NCBI GenBank assembly: GCA_023548195.1
Contig: JAJHZJ010000121.1
Coordinates: forward strand, 6,476,058-6,540,057
Origin: Bettongia penicillata ogilbyi
Taxonomy: Eukaryota; Chordata; Mammalia; Diprotodontia; Potoroidae
DNA: 64,000 bases
Reading direction: 5' to 3'
Shown here: positions 1-10,140 of the stretch, one piece after another
How positions within the stretch are numbered: the first letter of the stretch is position 1
Layout: each line of letters begins with the position of its first letter
Program-made: the position numbers and the translations under genes
The notes under the pieces: generated by a model
Told to the model about the DNA's origin: nothing
Seen by the model: the letters and a program-made list of their open reading frames with translations, nothing else
Database searches by the model: none

Positions 1-139
1 AACCTAGTACAATGCTTTGCATATAGACTATTACGTGCTTATTCAACTAAATGATACCTCTTGTTATCCCCCATGGGGGATTACAGAGGCATGACAGATG
101 GCAGATGTGCCTATTTAGATCAGAATTGTATGTAGGTAG

Positions 140-320
140 GAAGTGTTGTTTTTGGAGACCTGGGTTCAAAACAAGGATCTGATTTATAATAACCACAAAT
201 TGTGGGTAAATCATTTCATCTCTGTGCCTTTTTCCTCATCTGTAAACTAGGTCAGCGGACCAGGTAATTCGTAAGGTCCCTTTCAGCCCTTAAAACTCTG
301 ATCTTTAGTTGAATGAATAA
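140..320 (+). repeat. MIR/Ther-1 CORE-SINE fragment
   Basis: The tRNA-like B-box phrase (gacctgggttcaaa) is followed by the CORE segment ending in ctcatctgtaaa, then by the marsupial MIR tail in which a 'ggtccctttcagc' phrase leads to 'aactctgatct'. The copy is diverged and lacks its first bases. It was recognised from the remembered consensus. Confidence 0.7.
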
Positions 321-1002
321 ATAAATGCTCAGGCCTGGATATCTTAAAAACCTGTCTATGACTGCAGAAGTTTCTAGTGCTTCATTTCTGCCACCTGGGA
401 AACTGCCTTTGTTTTCATCAGCTACAGTGACTTCAGCCAAAGGCAGGCAGGCACCTGGATACACCTGCCTGCAGATTCACTGTTTGTTGGCACAGCGGCT
501 CAGAGCAAATGTTATTTTTGCATGGTCTCCCACAGGTGTGTCTGCAAGTACACAGCAGATTTGAGTGGCTACATTTTCTAGCCCTTTGCATTCGTAATAG
601 TTTTCTTTACCCCCAAATAAATAAAGTTTAAAGTCTGTATCTTCTTTCTCAGAGAAGTAGGTCAAGGGGAATCACAAAAAGGAGAAATATAATGACAATT
701 GTTCTCTCTATATCTATGTGATTCATTTATAATTATCATTTCTGGTTCTGAGAACCTCATGAAAAGATACAGGCTCTACTAAAAGTATGGCTATGAGTAG
801 AAAAAAGAGCCATGTGTAGTCAAATGTCTATTTAACTAAAATACTTTGTAACACACTTAATACTCATTTTTTTGCAGCTTTTCTGGACAAAAACTTATTT
901 TCTAATACAATTTAAAATAACTAAGTACAGATATATCACCACAGACAAGGAGCATTGTCTTCTTCGGCAGCGGACAAACACACAAAGAAGACAAAGAAGT
1001 AG
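321..1002. other. unassigned intergenic stretch
   Basis: I recognise no repeat or gene here. The short open frames on both strands (60 to 79 codons) have no domain, overlap each other and look like chance. The stretch is CA/TG-rich around 400-560 and AT-rich afterwards. Confidence 0.4.
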
Positions 1003-1255
1003 AATAGTGTACTGGTTAGAGAATTGGACTTGATGTCAAAAAGACATTGCTGGTTGTTAAATCTGATGAAATATGGGTGTCCTAAAAGTCATAGTGCAGT
1101 TTTAAGCTTTGGTAGCTTAAACTTTAACTAATATTGATACCTTATAGAGGATCTGTGATCCTGAACAAGTCATTAAATTTCCAAGACCCCAGGCAACTTT
1201 CTATGACTATAAATGGCTTGTATTGGCAGAAAACATTCTCTTACTGAGAATATCC
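1003..1255 (+). repeat. MIR SINE split by a MITE
   Basis: A MIR head (agtgtactggttagag followed by a diverged B-box region) occupies about 1003-1072. The CORE phrase (gatcctgaacaagtcatta) resumes at about 1150. The bases between them are a separate mariner-like MITE, so the SINE was in place before the MITE inserted. Confidence 0.55.
1074..1142. mobile_element. mariner-type palindromic MITE
   Basis: This is a short element of about 69 bp, beginning with gggtgtcctaaaagtc and running through a hairpin centre (ttaagctttggtagcttaa) to a degraded second arm. TA dinucleotides lie at both edges, as expected for Tc1/mariner insertion. It codes for nothing. A second copy lies at 14430-14492. The family is inferred from a remembered marsupial mariner terminal repeat. 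Confidence 0.6.
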
Positions 1256-1467
1256 AGTGCCATTCACAAATCTGGTCCTAGTACATATCATCACATTGAT
1301 CCCTATTTGTCCATTACTCTTCATCCTAAAGAGAATATCACTAAACTCTACAGTAGTAGACATTCCTTCATGGACCCTGTCAAGTCATAGCTTCACCATG
1401 AGGCCTTTCCCAACCACACTCATAGTCCAGTTGCTTCTGCTTCTGAACTTCTGGAACATCTCCTATA

Positions 1468-1703
1468 GGGACAGCTAGGTGGCATGATGGATAGAGGGTA
1501 GGGTCTGGAGTCAGGAACTCTCATCTTCCTGAGTTCAAATCTGGCCTCAGACACTAGCTGGGTGACCTAGCTTGTTTGCCTCAGTTTCCTTATCTGTAAA
1601 ATGATATGGAGAAGGAAATGGAAAGACCACTCCAGTAATTTTGCCAAGAAAATCCAAAAAGGGGTCATGAAGAGTTGAACATGACTGAAATGACTGACAA
1701 CAA
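1468..1703 (+). repeat. RTE-tailed CORE-SINE (Mar-1-like)
   Basis: Near full length. The head (acagctaggtggcatgatgg) is followed by a B-box region, the CORE phrase ending in ttatctgtaaaatg, and an RTE-type tail that includes ggagaaggaaatgg and gccaagaaaatcc and ends in gactgacaacaaa. Elements like this are mobilised in trans by RTE LINEs. A TA/TG microsatellite follows directly at the 3' end. Confidence 0.85.
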
Positions 1704-1706
1704 ATT

Positions 1707-1855
1707 TTATGTATGTGTATGTATATATATATACGTATATATGCATGTATATATTACATGTGTGTATGTATATATAGGCATATAAGTATAATAAGCTATA
1801 TGTATATAGCATATAAGTATAATTTATGACAGTATATGCATATATATAAAATTCA
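1707..1855. repeat. TA/TG-rich microsatellite
   Basis: Imperfect alternating tata/tgta/catg tract that starts at the 3' end of the preceding SINE. It was probably seeded by the retroposon tail. Confidence 0.85.
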
Positions 1856-1887
1856 TATTCTGTATATGCTCAAACACTCATATGTGG

Positions 1888-2005
1888 CATGTCACACTAT
1901 ATAAACTTCTGATCTTGGAGTCAGGAGGACCTGGGTCCAAATTTTGCTTCTGACAAATAATGACAATATGACCGTGGTAATGTTAATTTATTTTTCACTC
2001 CCCTC
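1888..2005 (+). repeat. MIR SINE fragment
   Basis: Contains the B-box phrase cttggagtcaggaggacctg and a diverged CORE (gacaatatgaccgtgg). It is truncated at both ends. Confidence 0.5.
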
Positions 2006-2035
2006 CCCCTAAAACGCTTAAGGTGCATAACACTT

Positions 2036-2916
2036 GGCAATCCTCATTGGTACCAATAGAGTCACAGGTTCAGACTCGTACACATACATAGAAAGACACA
2101 CAATGAGCACAACTGATGTACTTTTTTAATCATGACTATTTTCAAGACAATCATTCTTCTCTCCAACCTCATTTCCCCAGGAGATTTATACATTAACATA
2201 CATTTATTACATACAAGTAGAATGAGAACTCTTTAAATATTTTCTAATTTTATTGGAAATTGGGGATTGGAAATGTGAGAGAGGTTCTGTGACATCACAA
2301 AACCAAAATTAGAAATCTCCTCCAAATACTACTGCTGCAAAAACATGTTCCCCATGTGCCTAGGAAAATCTTAAAAAAATGAAGACAAATGAGGTGATGA
2401 GGCTCACAGATTTGTTAAGCATTGTTTTCCTTTCTATTATCTTTTGGTTTTTTTCTATTATCTTTAATCAGAATGTTCTTTTTTCAATGTCAAAAAAGCT
2501 GTATATTTCATGCCAGTGTTCTGTTTCACAAAGTCAAATTGCAGTCTAGGGTTCTAGTACACTACGGCTTAATAAATACTATGTATCTCCACAGTTACAT
2601 TGTTTGGGAAAATGTGGAGGATGTAGCTGGTACTTAAGGCAATTAGGGAGGGCTACATATAAGTGAAGACCTGTATCAGGACCTCTTAGTCAACTATGAT
2701 AACCTGAAGGGATTACAAAGCTTAAAGTTAAGCAAAGAAGCATCAATTGCTGTGCTGAGTAACAAACACCTCTTCTTTTTAAAATCTCAACCTCAATACA
2801 AGAAGATCATCCTTTCTGAGAAGAAAAAAAGCAGACACATCCAAATTTCTGTACAACAAAACTGTTTTAACAATACAAATATATCACATAAAATATACAT
2901 GGGCATATATATATAT
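2036..2916. other. unassigned intergenic stretch
   Basis: No repeat family or gene recognised. Two open frames of 71 and 80 codons near 2422 and 2752 have no domain, are AT-rich and look fortuitous. Confidence 0.4.
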
Positions 2917-3162
2917 GAGACAGTGAGGTGGTATAATGATAGAAGGCCAGGCCTGGAGGCAGGAAGACTAAACCCAGCCTCAGATACTCACTAGCTATGT
3001 GACCCTGGGCGAGCCACTTAACCTCTGTTTTCATCAGTTTACTCATCTGTAAAATGGAGATCACAATAGCACCTATCTCTCATGATGGTTATGATTAAAT
3101 GATATAACAATTATAAAGTACTTAGCACAGGGGTGAGCACTATGTAAATGCTATGTTGTTGA
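2917..3162 (+). repeat. MIR/Ther-1 CORE-SINE, near full length
   Basis: The head, B-box, CORE (gctatgtgaccctgggcg, then ctcatctgtaaaatgg) and long MIR tail (aagtacttagcacagg, then atgtaaatgctatg) all read in order. An antisense SINE begins immediately after it. Confidence 0.8.
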
Positions 3163-3391
3163 TTTTCAGCCATTTCAGTTATATCCAACACTTTGCAATC
3201 CCTTTAGGGGGTTTTCTTGACAAAGATACTGGGATGGTTTACCATTTCCTTCTCTAATTCATTTTACAGACGAGAAAATTGAGACACAGTTAAATGACTT
3301 GCCCAGGGTCACACAGCTAGAGTCCAAAGTCAGATTGAACTCTGGTTTTCCTGAATCCAGGCCCAGTGCTCTATCCACTGCATCACCTAGT
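3163..3391 (-). repeat. RTE-tailed CORE-SINE (Mar-1-like)
   Basis: Antisense. The RTE-type tail comes first (gggttttcttgacaaagat, then accatttccttctc), followed by the CORE (cccagggtcacacagctag) and the head (ctctatccactgcatcacct). It abuts the preceding sense MIR, so two SINEs lie tail to tail. Confidence 0.85.
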
Positions 3392-3956
3392 ATAAATAGT
3401 AGACTCTATAATAAAAACTATACATACAGAGACACAATGAAACCCCATTATTTGCTGTGGAAGAAGTAGTTTTAACTAAATTTCCTCCAAAATTGAAAGT
3501 TACCTCTTAAAGCAATAAAACTTTTTGAAAATTGTGATACTTATTTTTCAAAATATTTCCTGCACTTCCTTGACTTAAACATAATGTAATATATATAATT
3601 TAATCTTTTATTCGTGACTCAAGGGTCATCACTGTGAGCATCTGATTTTATACTAACTTACTACTGCCTTGTTTCTATGACTGTTTGCCCCCTTCCTGAA
3701 AGGGCCTTATACTTCTTAGGCTTTTGAGTTAGTTTTATTATTGTTTTTTCGTTTCTGTTAAAAAATGTTATCATTTATCACTGTTAAGTTCTCAGCGTAT
3801 CTGTCTCTAGCACTATCTCTGCCCCTTTCTGATGTTTGTCAAAGCTGAGGAAACAGAAAGCCTGATAACAAGCTTGTTAGAGGTGTTAGAATTAGAGCCC
3901 AAAGCTTGGTGTAGTCTCAAATTCTAGCTTATTAGTTCATTGTTAGAGCCTAAGAG
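3392..3956. other. unassigned intergenic stretch
   Basis: AT-rich sequence with no recognised repeat, open frame or RNA gene. Confidence 0.4.
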
Positions 3957-4345
3957 TTAGATCCTAAAAGATATGTATGATCTGATACAAAGAGAAGCAG
4001 ACAGAACCAGGAAAACAGCATAGAGAAAACTATAGCAACATACGAAACACCTGAAATTGAATGCTTCCAAATAATGATGATGGAGCTTGGCCCTAAAGAA
4101 GAGCCATGTCTCCTTTGCTTCTTTGTGGAAGTAGGGTCCCATTATACATAAGGTCAATTTTCTGATATCTTGGTTAGTGTGGGTGAATTTCCCCACATGC
4201 ATACATTCCAACCCTCTCCCAACACTGTTTTTTTCCCTCTTTATTATAAGGGATAGGTCTCCAAGAGAGGAAGGAAGGAGGAGAGAATACAATGTGAAAT
4301 TTAGATGATGTGAAAACAATGGATATCAATAAAAATTCATTTTGA
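3957..4345 (+). mobile_element. 5'-truncated L1-type LINE 3' end
   Basis: It starts with a diverged ORF2 end (tgatctgatacaaagagaag, cagacagaaccaggaaaac). It continues through a 3'UTR with cttggccctaaagaagag and ends with ttattataagggatagg and gatatcaataaaaa. I recognise this as a marsupial LINE 3' terminus. The 120-codon antisense frame across it is an artefact. Confidence 0.55.
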
Positions 4346-4555
4346 GGAAGAATTATGCCCCAAATAAGAGAAAAGAGACTCAGATCAAAGACCTAAATGA
4401 ACTTTCTTTGATTAATGAAGATAAGTTTTAGTATATGACTTTATGACATCAAGTTTAGCTGCCTAGATCACAGGATTTTTATGTTTATTCCCAGATTTGC
4501 AACTGTGTTGGTGCAGTTGAGCTAGCAAAAAAACCAATTTACAGACATAGAATGA

Positions 4556-4773
4556 TGTGCCATCATTGTACAAAACACTTTACAAATGGTATTTTCTTTT
4601 ATCCTCACAACAATCCTGGAAGGTAGGTGCTGTTATTATCTCTACAGATAAGGAAAGTGAGGCAAACAGAGGCTGAGTTACCCAGGGTCATACAGCTAAG
4701 TATATGAAGCAGGATTTGAACTCAGGTCTTCCTGGTTCCAGGCCCAGCACTCTGTACACTACATAACCTAGTT
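4556..4773 (-). repeat. MIR SINE, near full length
   Basis: Antisense MIR. The tail (cactttacaaatgg, atcctcacaacaatcctgg, ggtaggtgctgttatta) is followed by the CORE (cccagggtcatacagct) and head (caggcccagcactctgtaca). A short TA/TG tract follows. Confidence 0.8.
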
Positions 4774-4836
4774 ATACTATATATTATATATACCTATGTG
4801 TATGTGTATATGTATGTGTTTATATACAAATATACT
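4774..4836. repeat. TA/TG microsatellite
   Basis: Imperfect tatata and tgtgta tract directly after the MIR. Confidence 0.7.
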
Positions 4837-4969
4837 TTCTACTCACCAAAGATTCTTAAATACATTTAGATTTAAATATAAATTCTGATTGCTCTTACCA
4901 TTTCACTTAGAATCCTGCCTTGACACCAGGGCTTTTTGAATCAATGAAACAAATGAATATATGGAAAAA

Positions 4970-5075
4970 AGCACTTAACGAGCACAAGAAATATCATTTG
5001 GAAAAGTCAGTCCCTGTTCTCAAGGAGCTCATACTTTAATTTGGAAAGGCAACCCATATAAGAGGTATATAGAGT
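4970..5075 (+). repeat. MIR-like fragment with 'ggagctcatact' tail
   Basis: Contains aagcacttaacgagcac and ccctgttctcaaggagctca. This phrase recurs in fragments at 8700, 21175, 37985, 47520 and 62740. I cannot assign the family with certainty. Confidence 0.4.
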
Positions 5076-5499
5076 TATCCTATCCACATAGTTCAGGTTA
5101 GGGGTGCAGTGCCCCTGAGATCTAGAAAGTACTAGTAAAATTCTTTGGTTTTCCCTTCATATCAGTGAAGAAGTCTGATTTCTTTTACTTTTATGGAGTG
5201 TTTACAGTACCTTATTGTAAAATTTGGGTTAAGTATTTGGCCACAGGCTCTGTGTCATCTGATGGTCTTTGTGTGTCATCTATGGCTTCCATATAACTTT
5301 CCCCAAAATCCCATTTAATTTCTTCTTATGCCTACTCACAACATATTGAAACCATGATGGAAAAAAATGTGATATAGAAGGGATAACTGTATAATCAGAT
5401 GGAAACGTCCCATGTCCAAACGGTTATGTAGAAGCAAGGAAACTCTGCTAGAAGGCCTGGGGATTTTCCTTCTATGGTTCCTTCACAGTTTGGTTTGGA
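5076..5499. other. unassigned intergenic stretch
   Basis: No repeat recognised. The start includes a short imperfect inverted repeat (aggggtgcagtgcccct) that could be a DNA-transposon end, but I see no matching partner. Confidence 0.35.
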
Positions 5500-5652
5500 G
5501 GAGAGAGCATTGTCTTTGGAGTCCAAGGGTTGAGTGTCAGTCCTACCTCTGCTTGTGTAACCCTAGGTAAGGTAGCTTTCCGTTGTTTCACCTCTATAAT
5601 GGTGGTGATGAATTAAATGATGGCTAAGGTTTCTTCTAGCTCTAAACCACTT
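5500..5652 (+). repeat. MIR SINE fragment
   Basis: Diverged B-box (ttggagtccaagggttga), CORE (gtgtaaccctaggtaagg) and the tail phrase ending in cttctagctctaaacc. Confidence 0.6.
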
Positions 5653-5975
5653 GTGGTCTGGGTAGACACCATGATGCTGATGTCAGCAAGAGCTTCCTCC
5701 ATGGGGTGCTCACCATTGCATTGCCAAGATCACAACCATGTTGCTGAGGCATCATATTGTTACAGAAGCTGTTTCAGGAGAGACAGCTTCTGTTAGACAG
5801 AAACATGATGCACAGCTCCCCCAAGAAGGCTTTTATAGTCTCATGTATAGTTGTTTCTTCCCCTCATATTTTCTCCTACGATTTTGTAGAAGGCTTTTGA
5901 GTTGGAAATTCCGAGTTGAAATGCTACTAACAGAATTTCATCCTTCACCCTTTTATTACTTTTGTTTTTTTTTTA
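5653..5975. other. unassigned stretch
   Basis: No repeat recognised. A 118-codon frame starts at 5738 and runs into the antisense SINE from 5976 on, so its second half is SINE sequence. Its first half has no domain, and I do not regard it as a gene. Confidence 0.4.
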
Positions 5976-6180
5976 GTAGTGTCAGCCTCTTCATGGCCCC
6001 TTTTTGGGGTTTTCTTGGCAAAGATAATAGTTTACCATTTCCTTCTCCAGCTCATTTTACAGATGAAGAAAATGAGGCAAAGGGGGTTAAGTGACTTGCC
6101 TAGGGTCACACAGCTAGTAAGTGTTTGAAGTCTTTTGACTCCAGGCCTGGCACTCTTATCCACTGCACCATCTAGCTGCC
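5976..6180 (-). repeat. RTE-tailed CORE-SINE, well preserved
   Basis: Antisense. The RTE-type tail (cttcatggccccttttt, gggttttcttggcaaag, accatttccttctccagc), the CORE (cctagggtcacacagctag) and the head ending ctgcaccatctagctgcc are nearly consensus. Confidence 0.9.
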
Positions 6181-6210
6181 CTACTTCTCACCCTTTCACC
6201 ATACAATTTA

Positions 6211-6356
6211 AGGATAGGGATAAACATTTATATAGTCTCTGCTATGTGCCAGGCACTGTGCTAAATGTTTTGTATAAATATTATCTCATCTGATCGTCAC
6301 ACTAACTCTGTGAAGTAGGTGCTATAATCCCCATTTTTTAGTTATGGAAACTATTG
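6211..6356 (-). repeat. MIR SINE fragment
   Basis: Antisense tail half with tatgtgccaggcactgtgct, ttatctcatctgatcgtcac and gtgaagtaggtgctataat. It stops near the CORE. Confidence 0.7.
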
Positions 6357-6690
6357 ATATTGGCTAGAGACTCAATTTGTTATTTCACTGGTCCAGCCAA
6401 CACCTAGGGAAGGAAATACCTTCTGCCAATGCAGGCTGGCACCTGCTCTGAAATTTATAGTCTTTAAGAGTCTTAATATGGTTCTCTTGAGAGCTGACAA
6501 ACTGGATTAAAATGTAACTGGGAAATATTTAACAAAATAAATAAAAATATATTTATATTATAATAGATAATGTTAATATGTGATTTTCTAAGTCAATGGG
6601 CAACCACGGGGATTTTTATATATGGTTAAGTGAACTCTGTTTCTATATGAGTTTAAAATGACTGGTTTAGAGCACTAAAAAGTTAAATTC

Positions 6691-6790
6691 CCTGCCCAGG
6701 GTCACAAAGCCAAGAGGCATGAGAGGTAGGGCATGAACTCACATCTTCCTAACTTCAAAGTCAGCCCTCTAGTCACAATACCATAGTTTC
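6691..6790 (-). repeat. MIR SINE fragment
   Basis: Antisense CORE (tgcccagggtcacaaagcc) and head (agtcagccctctagtcac). It is followed by a TA/TG tract. Confidence 0.6.
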
Positions 6791-6799
6791 CTTGCTATA

Positions 6800-6900
6800 A
6801 TGTGTGTGTATGTATAGATAGAAATAATATATATATACACATACATATATATGCAAGTGTATATATATATATACATACATATACATATGTATATATATTT
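6800..6900. repeat. TA/TG microsatellite
   Basis: Alternating tatata and catata tract. Confidence 0.85.
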
Positions 6901-7167
6901 TCCAAATTTAAATGTATCTCTCAGTAATTCAATTTGCAAGAAAGGAAGGCCAGAGAACATTTAACTATATTGTAATTAATTACACATGCAAATGAATAAT
7001 CTAAATTTGGATGCACAATTACATGTCTAATCACAGTTGGCAAAGGTTGCAAATTGTATGCTTGGGCTGATGAGCATGCCTCCTGGCCTGTGCAGGTGCT
7101 CAGCCTTCACTGGTAGCAGTCTATACCTTACTCATTGCAAATAGCTTAGAATGCCAAATAGCAAACT

Positions 7168-7414
7168 AGCATAGCTATGTGGTGCAGTGCATAAGAGTGC
7201 TGAGTCTGCAGTCAGGAACACTCATTTTCCTGAGTTCAAATCTGGCCTCACTTACTAGATGGGTGATCCTGCTCAAGCTGTTTAACTTTGTTTGCCTCAG
7301 TTTTCTCATCTGTAAAATGAGCTAGAGAAGGAAATGACAAACCAACCACTTCAGTATCTTTTCCAAGAAACCCCATGAAGAGTCAGATGCAACTGAAACG
7401 ACTAAATAAAAACA
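7168..7414 (+). repeat. RTE-tailed CORE-SINE
   Basis: Head (tagctatgtggtgcagtgc), B-box (ctgagttcaaatctggcc), CORE ending ctcatctgtaaaatgagc, and RTE-type tail (aactgaaacgactaaataaa). Nearly complete. Confidence 0.85.
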
Positions 7415-7875
7415 ACATCAGATGTTATATCTTCTAAGGCTCACTGAAACAAGAACATGCTGTGAAATGTTCATAAAGTTTGTAGTATTTATGTCCACAT
7501 ATGCTTTGTGTGTCTCTGGGTCTCAGCTTCTCTTTAGCAAACTGAATTAACACCGGTAGCTCTTGTTGCGAGAAACACCACATTAGAATGACCACCATCA
7601 ACCACTTCACCCAATTAAAGAAGCAACATGAAAATAAACCTCCTTTTCTGGGACCTACTGAATACCAAACACCGAATACAAAACACTGGATACCACCAAA
7701 TATCAAGCAGGTAGAACTAAGCACATTTCGTATTTACACTAAGCTCTGAAGCAAATCAGACTAGGTTTTGTGGATTGTGGAGTGGAAGCCTTTGGGTGTT
7801 CCCAAGCAAACCTCAAAAAATACAACCTATAGACTAAAATTAAGAACCACCTCTATAACTTTGGGGTGTTCATAG
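7415..7875. other. unassigned intergenic stretch
   Basis: No repeat recognised. The 96-codon minus-strand frame (7434-7724) has no known domain and no flanking signals, and is probably fortuitous. Confidence 0.4.
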
Positions 7876-7877
7876 GA

Positions 7878-7955
7878 TCACAGATAGAGAAATGGATAGA
7901 GGCACAGAGACAGAGAGGGAGAGACTGAAACACAGACAAAGACAGACAGATATAA
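7878..7955. repeat. purine-rich agac/agag low-complexity tract
   Basis: Imperfect cagagacagagag-like repeats immediately before a MIR. Confidence 0.55.
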
Positions 7956-7965
7956 ATACACAAGG

Positions 7966-8180
7966 GAACTATATGCTAGACACCTGACAAATATTGCATT
8001 TGATTCTCACAACAATCCTGTAAGAAAGGTGCTATTATCTCCGTATTACAGTTGAGAAAACTGATGCAAACGTAAGTTAAATGATTAGCCTGAGGTCACA
8101 CAGCTAATATATTATCTGAGACCTGAATTTAGGTTTCCCTGACTCCAGACCCAACATCGATCCACTGCACCACCTATCAG
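7966..8180 (-). repeat. MIR SINE, near full length
   Basis: Antisense MIR with ctcacaacaatcctgtaag, gaggtcacacagctaat and ctccagacccaacatcg. A second short antisense MIR head (gaaaccaggtcttcgg) follows at 8193-8255. Confidence 0.75.
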
Positions 8181-8289
8181 AGACAGATAAAGAAGGATTT
8201 GAAACCAGGTCTTCGGGCTCCAAATCCGGTACTCCTTCTGTTACCCAACCCCATCTCTGTGGACTTTCCTCAAGTCAAGTTCTTTTATG

Positions 8290-8695
8290 CGGACATATCA
8301 GTGAGGAGCATGATCTGATGTTTTATACCAAGATTACTTTGGGGTAAATTTGTTATTACTTCCAGGAGATTTTCCATTACCTAACAATAATGGTGGGATT
8401 TAGGAAATATTTTTGTGGGCTGTCTTTCCAGCGTCAATCAAATGACACCACATAGTGAGTCATCCTCCTTGTATTTATAAGGACATATTTGTTACAATGA
8501 TATCTTTACTGGGATTCCTGGTAATCAAAGCCCCTTGGAAGGGGTCCAAATTGAACTAGGTCAAAGTACATCTTACAAAATGGCAGGCTAGTGTCCAGGT
8601 TATGGTCATTTCTGGTTGTGGATATGATTGTGACGCTGCTTAATTAGCGCTGTCCTGAGTAATGTTTTCTGTACCCCAAAGAAATTTTAAGCACT
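8290..8695. other. repeat-free block, candidate conserved noncoding element
   Basis: No mobile-element sequence is recognisable over about 400 bp. The block keeps several CpGs in a CpG-poor region and contains homeodomain-type and palindromic motifs (cttaattagcgctgtcc, gcgtcaatcaaatgac, gtgacgctg). Enhancer function is inference only and needs cross-species alignment. Confidence 0.25.
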
Positions 8696-8699
8696 TTCT

Positions 8700-8815
8700 A
8701 TTCAGAGATTATTTTTCACTTAAGCATTTATTACATACTAAATGTTGTGGATACTATTACAAAAGTAAAACAGGCCTGCCTTCAAGAACTTACAATCTCT
8801 CATGTATTTCATTAA
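8700..8815 (+). repeat. MIR-like fragment with 'aacttacaatctc' end
   Basis: Contains agcatttattacatacta and ctgccttcaagaacttacaa. It belongs to the same group as the fragment at 4970. Confidence 0.4.
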
Positions 8816-8899
8816 GTTCCATTCCCTGCCCCTCCTTTGATCACCTAAGAAAGGATTCTTAACATTCCCAGTAGGTACTCAGTAAATACCCCTGATGAA

Positions 8900-9310
8900 A
8901 GAATTTACCAAATCCAGCTACAGAAACTAGCACAGTCTTATCTACATTGTGGGAAAACCTGGGATAAGGCATTTATGCAACTCAGGAAACCTTTATTTGA
9001 AAATGGTGTTCCACATAGGATCAGAAGCTTCACTCTAATAAGTGCAACTTGATTTTTCCCACAAAATAAACACCTACTGGCCATGGAGGGCAGAATTTTC
9101 TGGCATCAAAATACCATTTATAAGCCGTGCATAGAAAATAACCTTTGGCATACCTTCAAACATATATATTGGATTATCCATTGGACCTTGACTTTAGTTA
9201 ATTTTCAGACATGTGGAAACAATGATTAGGCCATTTACAAACATGGAGAAAATATTAGAGTTCTTTAAAGGATTGCTGACTCGAACTTTAAATGGCACAA
9301 AATGAAAACA
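8900..9310. other. unassigned intergenic stretch
   Basis: No repeat or gene recognised. A possible L2/MIR tail (taggtactcagtaaatacc) lies just before it, at about 8872-8890. Confidence 0.35.
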
Positions 9311-9312
9311 AC

Positions 9313-9458
9313 TGGTCTGGTATCTAGAGGCCCACTTTCTAAAACTAAATCTGCCACAGACTGACCTTGTCATTTGACCACTCTGGGTCTCAGCTTCCTT
9401 ATCTAAAAAATACATAGTTTCAGTGAATAATCTCTAAGTTTCCTTTCAGGTATAACAG
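9313..9458 (+). repeat. MIR SINE fragment
   Basis: CORE phrase (ctgggtctcagcttccttat) and the tail phrase ctaagtttcctttcagg. Its 5' part is degraded. Confidence 0.5.
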
Positions 9459-9639
9459 ACAAGCAAGCAGGCTAAACAAGTGACCAATAGCCCTGTTAGC
9501 TCTGCCTTTATAATTCATTTAAACCAAAGATGGTCAATTCCGTTATCTGATGGATAGAAAGTGGAAGGAGGGCCAGACATAAAGCCAGTTCTAGCTCCCT
9601 TCCCCCAAGGACTTTGACATGAGGTGGATGTGTGAGTGA

Positions 9640-9765
9640 GCAAACCAGTGCCTCTAAGTGCTTTTGCCAGTTCTCTAAGATTCTAAATTATAGAGGAACT
9701 GATGGGCCTATATTAGTAGAGGGACTTTCCTCCTACAGGAATATGAAGTCACAATGTCGACTCCC
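9640..9765 (+). repeat. 3' tail of an unnamed SINE family
   Basis: Includes ttctctaagattctaaatta, ttagtagagggactttcctc and aggaatatgaagtcac. The same tail occurs at 40508-40645 and 62942-63165, where it follows a CORE-SINE body. I recognise the pattern but not its published name. Confidence 0.5.
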
Positions 9766-9769
9766 TATA

Positions 9770-10140
9770 CTTAGTAGTCCTTCATTTCTTTAGAAATCAT
9801 TCATATAGAAAATTATCCAGAAGAGAGCTGAGAAACCAGAAATAAAAATCAAGGCTCTAAATAACCAAAAGTGATGTAATATCCATTTTCTAACTTACTT
9901 ATTGGAAATATCCTCAGAGACCTTATTTTATGCTAGATTCTAGCAAACTTGGTTATCAGTTTTTTCACCTAAAGCAGCTTAGGAGCAAGTAGAGGGGGAA
10001 GAGGGGAGTATGATCAGCATCTATGTATCATAATACACTGATAGCAACAAGAAATGAGACTACATCCACAAACAAGAAAGGAAACAAAAAAAACCCCATA
10101 AAAACCATTAAAAATCAACATGAGATTTAAAAAAAATAGC
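9770..10140. other. unassigned intergenic stretch
   Basis: AT-rich with short A-runs. No repeat recognised. Confidence 0.35.

Noticed and set aside
3957..4319. 120-codon minus-strand frame with hydrophobic character
   Set aside because: It is antisense to a LINE 3' end.
5738..6094. 118-codon plus-strand frame
   Set aside because: The second half is antisense SINE sequence. The first half has no domain or conservation signal that I can see.
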